Below, in pieces: positions 1 through 5,029 of a stretch of 5,029 bases of DNA. Under the pieces are notes generated by a model, which did no database searches, had not been told where the DNA came from, and worked only from the letters and a program-made list of their open reading frames with translations. A program made the position numbers and the translations under genes. The stretch lies in contig JASMFX010000096.1 of NCBI GenBank assembly GCA_030751555.1, forward strand, positions 1 to 5,029, in the 5' to 3' direction. Origin of the DNA: Candidatus Woesearchaeota archaeon. GTDB taxonomy: Archaea; Nanoarchaeota; Nanoarchaeia; Woesearchaeales; CALCXY01. Within the stretch, counting starts at the first letter, position 1, and every line of letters starts with the position of its first letter.

Positions 1-158
1 CTCAGGAGATTTGTGAGGAAGCATCACTGTTATCTTTTGATAAGGGTTTAGCTACTATTGATTCAATTATCTATACATCGGCTCTGAAAAATGATTCATT
101 TTTACTTACAACAGAAAAAGGACTTAAGAATAAGAAAAATGTTTTAATGATTGACTAA
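1..158 (+). CDS. C-terminal fragment of a probable PIN-domain (VapC-like) ribonuclease, 5' truncated
   Basis: An open frame enters from the left edge (first full codon at position 3) and ends at TAA 156-158, giving 51 residues. The pattern resembles the end of PIN domains. A helix starting 'TIDSIIYTSAL' carries the acidic residue usually found at the third active-site position. It is followed by a buried strand and turn, 'FLLTTEKGLKN', in the place where PIN proteins usually read 'LLT-D--F', and then a final strand, 'NVLMID'. Here Glu stands where Asp is usual. PIN domains are small Mg2+-dependent RNases, as toxins or in RNA processing. No antitoxin is visible, but the upstream side is cut off. 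The stop is one base before the next ATG, so the gene is probably co-transcribed with what follows. With only about a third of a domain present, the family call is moderate and the function (toxin or housekeeping nuclease) is open. Confidence 0.6.
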   Translation, partial: QEICEEASLLSFDKGLATIDSIIYTSALKNDSFLLTTEKGLKNKKNVLMID

Positions 159-159
159 A

Positions 160-1920
160 ATGGGATTCAACTATCAACCAGGATTATGGACATTGTTGGC
201 ATTAGTGCCCTTTATTATTCTCTATCTTATAAGGCCTAAGCATAGAAAACTCAAGATTCCTTCACTCATGTTTTTGTTAGGTGAGAATCAAAGCAAGAAA
301 AAAGTCAATTTTTTCAGGAATCTCCTCAAGGATCCTCTGATTTTGGTCCAGCTGGCATTACTCTTAGCATTAGCCTTTGCAGTAGCAGAACCATTTCTCC
401 TGCTTAACAAACAGGAAGTAGCTACTAATACTGCTTTAGTAATTGACGCTTCTGCAAGTAGTCAGGCAATGTTTAATGGGAGAAGCAGGTTTGAGCAATC
501 TGTTGAAAAGGCACATGATTATGTTGGGGGAAAGATGAGCATTGTTTTAGCATCACAGGTTCCTGAGATCATCCTGGAAGATGGGGGAAAGCTGCAAGCT
601 AGGAATCTGCTTAGAACACTCAGGCCCTCTGACACTACTACAAACATAGCAGGTGCTATGTTTCTTGCAAAAGACATACTTAATGGGAAAAAAGGGCAGG
701 TGATTGTGTTTTCTGATTTTATCACCACAAGTCCTGAGGATAATGTATTAGTAGCTAAGAGAGCGCTTAATGCACAGGGTATTCAGGTAAAGTTTGTTAA
801 TATTTTTGAGCCTCTTGATAACATTGGAATTGTGGACATGGAGATCTCTAACGCAAATGTTAAGTCCACTATTAAGAATTATGGTGATGCAATCAAGGAA
901 GTGGAGATTAACTTAGTAAAAGATGATGCTGTTGAGGAATCTACAAAGATAACTCTCGCTGGCAATAGTGTAGAGTTTATTAGTTTCCCAACACTTTCGG
1001 GAATAAGTAGCATCAAGATAAATGCTCAAGATCCCTTTTTACTTGATAATACTGGCTATGTAAGTAGTCCTTTAGGTGAAAAAATATCTGTTCTTATGCT
1101 TACGAATGATAAGGATAATTTTCTGAGAAAGGCATTAGAAGCAGCAAATATTTTCCATGTAGAGATACGTGAACCTCCTATCGTAAAGGCATTTGAATTA
1201 TCTCATGATATCATTATTATTACTGATGTTACCAAAACTATCGTGCCTTCAGATACCCATGATATAAAGAAATATATCGAGAAGGGCCATACACTTATCG
1301 TAGCAGCAGATGAAAAAACAATTCAGTTGGGATTGGAGGATTTGCTTCCTATTACATCTGATAAGATTGGAGCGGCTTCTTCTGTAAATGTAAAGATTAT
1401 CAATACGTTTACTAAGGATAAGGATTTTGGAACTACTACTATGCATATTGTAGCAGGCCCAAAGGAAAACAGCATTGTCTATGCTGTTGCAGATGATGAT
1501 AGTCCTCTACTCTCTCAGCAATCTCTAGGGGAGGGCACATTGTTTTATTATGGTATCTTTGACAAATCATCTGATTTTAAAGCTACCCAGGATTATCCTA
1601 TCTTCTGGTTTACTCTGCTTACCAATTTGCTTAATACAGAGAATATTCAGGATTTTAATTTTAAGCTAAGCGAGAATCCTCAGTTTAGGCATGCAGGTGT
1701 TTTTGAGATAGAGGGCAAAATGAAGGCCTTTAACCTTCTTAGTGAAGGAGAATCCGACATTGGGAAGAAATCCAGTCTTCTAGAAGAGGATGAGTTAGCA
1801 TTTGCTGAAAAATCCTATGCAGCAAAAGCAGAATATGATCTTTCCTTGCTTTTGCTCTTCTTAGGAATTGGTTTATTAATATTTGAGTTATTCATACTAA
1901 AATACAGGGGTGAGTTTTAG
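160..1920 (+). CDS. BatA-like membrane-anchored VWA-domain protein
   Basis: A 586-residue protein. Order of parts: membrane helix 9-24; basic loop 25-57 (RPKHRK..., KSKKK-like), predicted cytoplasmic; helix 59-82; VWA domain about 91-218; beta-sandwich about 223-297; GATase1-like alpha/beta region about 308-490, ending in a 'GEGTLFYYGIFD' strand typical of this family; acidic linker; C-terminal helix about 561-580 with a short basic tail. The VWA domain keeps a full MIDAS set: DASAS (D96-S100), a Thr cluster at 159-161 and SD at 185-186, so metal binding is expected. The N-terminus fits the aerotolerance-regulator (BatA) family, where a residue pattern 'P-LW-LLAL-P' opens the protein. The positive-inside rule puts the VWA and following domains outside the membrane. 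There is no cysteine in the whole protein. ATG 160 is chosen because the BatA-type N-terminus begins there and it follows the upstream stop by one base. An in-frame TTG at 151 would add three residues and overlap the upstream gene. No Shine-Dalgarno is visible, so translation is probably coupled to the upstream gene. The family call is firm; the exact role (complex scaffold, metal-dependent adhesion) is unknown. Confidence 0.88.
   Translation: MGFNYQPGLWTLLALVPFIILYLIRPKHRKLKIPSLMFLLGENQSKKKVNFFRNLLKDPLILVQLALLLALAFAVAEPFLLLNKQEVATNTALVIDASASSQAMFNGRSRFEQSVEKAHDYVGGKMSIVLASQVPEIILEDGGKLQARNLLRTLRPSDTTTNIAGAMFLAKDILNGKKGQVIVFSDFITTSPEDNVLVAKRALNAQGIQVKFVNIFEPLDNIGIVDMEISNANVKSTIKNYGDAIKEVEINLVKDDAVEESTKITLAGNSVEFISFPTLSGISSIKINAQDPFLLDNTGYVSSPLGEKISVLMLTNDKDNFLRKALEAANIFHVEIREPPIVKAFELSHDIIIITDVTKTIVPSDTHDIKKYIEKGHTLIVAADEKTIQLGLEDLLPITSDKIGAASSVNVKIINTFTKDKDFGTTTMHIVAGPKENSIVYAVADDDSPLLSQQSLGEGTLFYYGIFDKSSDFKATQDYPIFWFTLLTNLLNTENIQDFNFKLSENPQFRHAGVFEIEGKMKAFNLLSEGESDIGKKSSLLEEDELAFAEKSYAAKAEYDLSLLLLFLGIGLLIFELFILKYRGEF
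1907..1914 (+). promoter_or_regulatory. Ribosome binding site (archaeal GGTGA type) for the second VWA gene
   Basis: GGGGTGAG lies inside the last codons of the BatA-like gene. It contains the GGTGA core expected to pair with an archaeal 16S rRNA 3' end (GGAGGTGA consensus). Five bases separate its end from GTG at 1920. It decides the start: the GTG shares its G with the TAG stop of the preceding gene (TAGTG), a one-base overlap that suggests translational coupling. Confidence 0.8.
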
Positions 1921-4292
1921 TGGCTCTTGCTGATTATGGTCTGCAGCATCCGAACTTCATCTTGCTTATTTTACCTTTGATTATTGTTCTTTTTATCCTT
2001 ATCAAGCTTAATCTAGTCAAGTTTCAAAACGAAAAAGACAAAAAAATATACGAACAGCATAAAAAGAAAAGGAGATTTTATAATTTCATTCTTCATCTGC
2101 TTACATTGATTTTATTGGTAATTAGTGTTAGTAGTCCTTATACAATCAGTGAAACCAGAGATACTGGGAATCCCTCTTTGTTGATACTAAGCGATAATTC
2201 GAGCTCATTTTCTATTTTTGAGCCAGGCATTGCACAGCAGCTTAAAGACAGCATAGAATCTGAGTTTCCTGTCTCTCTTCGAGAGATAGCTTCAAGTCAG
2301 AGATCTGGATTAGGAGATGCTATTCTTGGGAATATGCAGGGAGATGATAATCTGCTGCTTGTAACTGACGGAAGAAATACTCATGGGAGGGATTTGGGAG
2401 ATATCTTACAGCTAGCCTATGAGCTTAACAGCACTATAAGTGCGCTGAATGTTGTTCCTATTAAAAATGATGCTTCTATCCAAATTCTAGGTCCTTCACA
2501 ACAGATTGAACATGTTGAGACAGAGTTTTTTATTGATGTGAACAAGGTGGGGGATGTTTCCTGTAGCACTACTATCGAGGTTAATGGCAATAAGGTTGCT
2601 TCAAAAGATACTCTGGAGGATTTTACCTACAAACGAACATTTCCTCAAGGAACTCATAAGATTAAGGCAAGTCTTCAGTGTAATGACTTTTTCCCTCAAA
2701 ACAATGCTTTTTTCAAGACTATACGCATTCTTCCAAAGCCTAAAATCCTTTTTGTTTCTAAAGAATCCTCCCCTCTAGACCATGTATTGACTCGATACTA
2801 TCGCTATGAGCGAACTCAGCAGATTCCTGCTACATTTAGTGACTATGAAGCAATTATTATCAATGATTTTTCAGCTGATGATTTAAAATCCAGTGTCTCC
2901 AGATTAACCAACTATGTTGCAGAGGGCAATGGATTAGTTATTGTTGGAGGGAAAAACAGCTATGATTTGGGAGGTTATAAAAACTCCCTTATTGAAGCTA
3001 TGCTGCCTGTCCAGGTAGGGGTTTCTGATAAATCTGAAGAAGGAAGCTTAAATGTGGTTATTGTTATTGATATCTCTGGAAGTACAGGAGCAACATTTGG
3101 GGCAGGGAGTGATAATAAGAAAGTGGATGTAGAGAAAGCATTGGCTGTGGATATCCTTAAGGATATACGTGCTAATGACAAGGTTGGTGTTGTAGCATTT
3201 AACAGTTTGGCTTATGAAGTAAGTCCTCTCAGTGCTCTTTCAGATAAAAGAGATATTGTCGAGAAGATATCCACCTTAAAGGATAGTGGTGGCACAGAGG
3301 TATTTAAGGGACTTAGAGGGGCACAGAAGTTGCTCACTTTTGCTGAAGGATCAAAAAATATTATTCTTATCTCAGATGGTCTTTCCCTTTATGCACAGAC
3401 TGCAATTAGGTATGCTGAATTGCTTACTCAGAGCGGGATTAAGATTCATACTGTTGGTGTTGGTGAGAATACTGACAGAAGTTTTATGGGTGCCTTGGCA
3501 AAAGCAGGTGGAGGAGTATATCTAGAGCCTGATGAGCACTTTCAGCTAAGAATCCTGCTTGATAACAGTGACTTTGAAGTTGACGATAAGATGAAGCTTA
3601 CCACGCTTAACAGAAAGCACTTTATCACCCAAAACCTTGATCTGACTGCAAGGGTAACTGGCTATAATCAGGTAGCTCCAAAACAGAGTGCTCGTATGCT
3701 TGTAACAACATTTGGAGGAAATCCGATAGTTTCTGAGCACCGATTTGGATTAGGGAGGGTAGTTTCTATCTCCACTGATGATGGGACTCTTTGGAGTGGC
3801 GCATTATTTGATCAAAAGAACAGTCTTATGTGGAGTAGGGCCGTCAACTTTGCCATAGGAACTCCTGGGAGGAAACAGAACTTTTTAGTATCAATGGAGG
3901 ATACTTATCTTGGTGATCCAATAGATATCAAGGTCAAGAGTGATAAGTTTCCTACGAATAACTTAGTAACCTTTCAAAAAGTGGGGGATGATCTTTATAG
4001 AGGGCAGTATCTTGCCAAGGAATCAGGGTTTTATGATTTTTTTGGCTCTACTGCTGCTGTTAATTACCCAAAAGAATATTTAAAATTAGGGATAGATCCT
4101 GAACTCCAAAATCTAGTAAGCATAACTGGAGGGAGAAGCTTTGATATAGGGGATCTTACTGCCCTGCAGGATTTTGTTAAGGTAAGCTCTATAAGAATAA
4201 AAAAGGAAATAACTTTCCTAAGATGGCCGTTTGTAGTTGCAGCTATGATAATCTTTTTATTGTTGCTCGTCTTACGGCGGATTAACAGGTGA
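1920..4292 (+). CDS. Large membrane protein with a degenerate VWA-like domain and a canonical VWA domain nested in a GATase1-like region
   Basis: A 790-residue protein starting at GTG. Parts: membrane helix 12-30; very basic cytoplasmic loop about 38-53; helix 53-71; short VWA-like domain about 85-180 with DNSSS (D92-S96) and TDG (149-151) but no clear MIDAS Thr; beta-sandwich about 186-270 holding the only two cysteines (C215, C254); first half of a GATase1-like fold about 273-365, ending in 'GGKNSYDLGGY' and 'MLPVQV'; canonical VWA about 378-550 with DISGS (D384-S388), GGT (457-459) and SDG (485-487); return to the GATase1-like fold with 'GLGRVVSISTDDGTLW' (610-625); another beta-rich segment about 655-715; a 'TGGRSFD' element (736-742); and helix about 769-785 with tail RRINR. 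The 'GG-NS---GGY' motif leading into a VWA is a known arrangement in bacterial membrane VWA proteins linked to the MoxR/Bat set. Most of the protein is predicted to be outside the membrane. It overlaps the preceding gene by one base and its TGA stop lies in the next gene's binding site. No catalytic triad for glutamine hydrolysis is seen, so the GATase-like part is probably structural. Confidence 0.87.
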   Translation: MALADYGLQHPNFILLILPLIIVLFILIKLNLVKFQNEKDKKIYEQHKKKRRFYNFILHLLTLILLVISVSSPYTISETRDTGNPSLLILSDNSSSFSIFEPGIAQQLKDSIESEFPVSLREIASSQRSGLGDAILGNMQGDDNLLLVTDGRNTHGRDLGDILQLAYELNSTISALNVVPIKNDASIQILGPSQQIEHVETEFFIDVNKVGDVSCSTTIEVNGNKVASKDTLEDFTYKRTFPQGTHKIKASLQCNDFFPQNNAFFKTIRILPKPKILFVSKESSPLDHVLTRYYRYERTQQIPATFSDYEAIIINDFSADDLKSSVSRLTNYVAEGNGLVIVGGKNSYDLGGYKNSLIEAMLPVQVGVSDKSEEGSLNVVIVIDISGSTGATFGAGSDNKKVDVEKALAVDILKDIRANDKVGVVAFNSLAYEVSPLSALSDKRDIVEKISTLKDSGGTEVFKGLRGAQKLLTFAEGSKNIILISDGLSLYAQTAIRYAELLTQSGIKIHTVGVGENTDRSFMGALAKAGGGVYLEPDEHFQLRILLDNSDFEVDDKMKLTTLNRKHFITQNLDLTARVTGYNQVAPKQSARMLVTTFGGNPIVSEHRFGLGRVVSISTDDGTLWSGALFDQKNSLMWSRAVNFAIGTPGRKQNFLVSMEDTYLGDPIDIKVKSDKFPTNNLVTFQKVGDDLYRGQYLAKESGFYDFFGSTAAVNYPKEYLKLGIDPELQNLVSITGGRSFDIGDLTALQDFVKVSSIRIKKEITFLRWPFVVAAMIIFLLLLVLRRINR
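4288..4292 (+). promoter_or_regulatory. Ribosome binding site GGTGA containing the upstream TGA stop
   Basis: GGTGA ends with the TGA stop codon of the large VWA gene and lies five bases before ATG 4298. It decides the start of the coiled-coil gene: the in-frame GTG at 4289 falls inside this site and is therefore unlikely to be the initiator. Ribosomes finishing the upstream gene would stop directly on the binding site for the next one, which favours tight coupling. Confidence 0.82.
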
Positions 4293-4297
4293 TAAAC

Positions 4298-4804
4298 ATG
4301 GCTAGTGTTAATAAAAACGTAAACTTTGGATTACTATTGATTTTGGCAGTGACTGTTGTGGCCTTTGTAGGCACATCAACTTATTATCAAAGAAATTTCT
4401 ACAATGTTAGTTCTAACTTTGAGGAGAAGGCTGCAGAGTTAGAAGCAGTTTCTGAACATTTGCAGCTTGAAAAATCAAAACTCAATGAGACTAGCTTTCA
4501 ATTAACAATCAAAAAATCAAGAGAACAAGAGTTAAGCAAAATCAGCGAAGATCTTACTAAGGAAAAAACTGATCTAGAGTTGAATAAGAAGAATTTACAG
4601 GCCCAATTGGCCAAGACAAGCCAGGATTTATTGTCCTCACAGCAGGATTTTACTAAAGCTCAGCTTGAGTTAAGTGATGTTAAAACAGATCTGGCTCAGA
4701 GAGATGAGAGAATTGAGGATTTGGAGTCAAGATCCAGTAAATATCGAAATCAACGAGATGATGCATGCGCTTTAATTACTGTAGATAAACCAAGCTTTTG
4801 TTAG
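4298..4804 (+). CDS. Single-pass membrane protein with a long coiled coil and C-terminal cysteine, family unknown
   Basis: A 168-residue protein that I do not recognise as a named family. A hydrophobic segment at 10-28 acts as a signal anchor or uncleaved leader. It is followed by charged, Glu/Lys/Gln/Leu-rich sequence from about 40 to 150. A single heptad register can be followed from about L79 to L142: first-core positions L79, L86, L93, L100, T107, S114, A121, V128, R135, L142, and second-core positions L104, L111, F118, L125, L132, I139. This supports a long dimeric or trimeric rod. The end is short and different, with C157 and a terminal C168 as the only cysteines. The single lysine before the helix gives a weak topology signal. 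An outside rod is favoured because the neighbouring VWA domains are predicted to be outside. ATG 4298 is chosen because of the GGTGA site five bases upstream. Its position between the VWA genes and another membrane gene suggests a structural partner of that complex, but this rests on context only. Confidence 0.8.
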   Translation: MASVNKNVNFGLLLILAVTVVAFVGTSTYYQRNFYNVSSNFEEKAAELEAVSEHLQLEKSKLNETSFQLTIKKSREQELSKISEDLTKEKTDLELNKKNLQAQLAKTSQDLLSSQQDFTKAQLELSDVKTDLAQRDERIEDLESRSSKYRNQRDDACALITVDKPSFC

Positions 4805-4805
4805 A

Positions 4806-5029
4806 ATGAAATCATTTATTAGCACAATTCGGGAAGTAAGGAGAGATCTTAATAGGATGTATTATTTTAGAATTTTGTTGGATGCATTACTTGTCTATGT
4901 TGGTGTTTATTTTATCCTTGTTTCTTTAGGATTGCCTGGAATCTATGCTATTATTCCGGCTTTGTTTTATTTTGCATATGATGGATACAATACTATCCCT
5001 GGTTCTCGAGTTGCAGATATTGAATCCAA
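4806..5029 (+). CDS. N-terminus of a membrane protein with a basic lead and two membrane helices, 3' truncated
   Basis: The open frame starts at ATG, one base after the previous stop, and runs off the right edge after 74 complete codons. The first 22 residues are basic (several Arg and Lys, predicted cytoplasmic). A hydrophobic helix at about 24-41, a Gly-Leu-Pro-Gly turn, and a second helix at about 45-58 follow, then 'DGYNTIPGSRVADIES'. A basic lead, helical hairpin and then a segment ending in an acidic 'xIE' is reminiscent of the start of large DUF4175-type membrane proteins found beside Bat/MoxR genes. That comparison is weak on this little sequence. A second possible start is ATG 4857 (residue 18), with an AGGAGAG-like stretch at 4839-4845, but the spacing of 11 bases is long and the basic lead looks like genuine protein. 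No cysteine is present in the visible part. Confidence 0.72.
   Translation, partial: MKSFISTIREVRRDLNRMYYFRILLDALLVYVGVYFILVSLGLPGIYAIIPALFYFAYDGYNTIPGSRVADIES

Noticed and set aside
151..159. TTG at 151 as the start of the BatA-like gene
   Set aside because: It would add only MTK before a family-typical ATG start, would overlap the upstream gene, and has no ribosome binding site; ATG 160 is simpler.
519..728. Antisense open frame of 69 codons, and similar ones at 1249-1446, 2975-3181 and 3546-3740
   Set aside because: All lie opposite well-supported domains of the VWA proteins, and their translations show no recognisable domain.
2272..2286. Small hairpin TCTCTC-TTC-GAGAGA
   Set aside because: Six base pairs inside a coding region with no following T-run and no regulatory position; not a terminator.
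2554..2778. Out-of-frame + strand open frames at 2554-2778 and 3286-3525
   Set aside because: They are internal to the large VWA gene in another frame. The main frame carries clear domain motifs across both stretches, so there is no sign of a frameshift or a nested gene.
3151..3166. Perfect 16-base palindrome ATATCCTTAAGGATAT
   Set aside because: It lies in the middle of the canonical VWA domain and encodes ordinary helix residues around DILKDI. There is no second copy or flanking structure, so it is most likely chance in AT-rich coding sequence.
3000..3570. Possible fusion or misassembly where the second VWA interrupts the GATase1-like region
   Set aside because: The reading frame is continuous, base composition does not change visibly, and the same nested order is known from bacterial membrane VWA proteins.
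4289..4297. GTG at 4289 as the start of the coiled-coil gene
   Set aside because: The codon lies inside the GGTGA site that serves ATG 4298 at ideal spacing.

Overview
The window is almost wholly coding on the + strand. It reads as a piece of one tightly packed operon from an AT-rich microbe, most likely an archaeon and plausibly of the DPANN type (for example Woesearchaeota-like). The grounds are: GGTGA-type ribosome binding sites with the stop codon inside or beside them, a PIN-domain gene upstream, frequent AGA/AGG/ATA codons, and proteins that look like small-archaeal versions of the Bat (aerotolerance-type) VWA family. TAA, TAG and TGA all appear as stops, so the genetic code looks standard. 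The assignment to a lineage is inference.

Layout: (1) positions 1-158 hold the C-terminus of a probable PIN-domain ribonuclease. (2) 160-1920 encodes a BatA-like membrane protein with two N-terminal membrane helices, a VWA domain with a complete MIDAS metal site, a beta-sandwich, a GATase1-like region and a C-terminal membrane helix. (3) 1920-4292 encodes a larger relative with the same frame plus a second, canonical VWA domain inserted in the GATase1-like region. (4) 4298-4804 encodes a 168-residue single-pass protein with a long coiled coil and a cysteine at its very C-terminus. (5) 4806 to the window end holds the start of a basic, two-helix membrane protein that runs off the edge. No intergenic gap exceeds 5 bases. 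I see no promoter, terminator, RNA gene, mobile element or CRISPR array.

How it fits together: the membrane proteins appear to put their main domains on the outer face of the membrane (positive-inside rule). Two VWA proteins with three MIDAS-like sites, a coiled-coil protein and a further membrane protein look like the subunits of one envelope-anchored complex. In bacteria, BatA/BatB-type VWA proteins are typically encoded with a MoxR AAA+ ATPase and a DUF58 protein. Neither is in this window, so if they exist in this operon they should lie downstream. The biochemical role of such complexes (metal-dependent assembly, chaperoning, envelope stress) is not settled even in bacteria, and none is claimed here.
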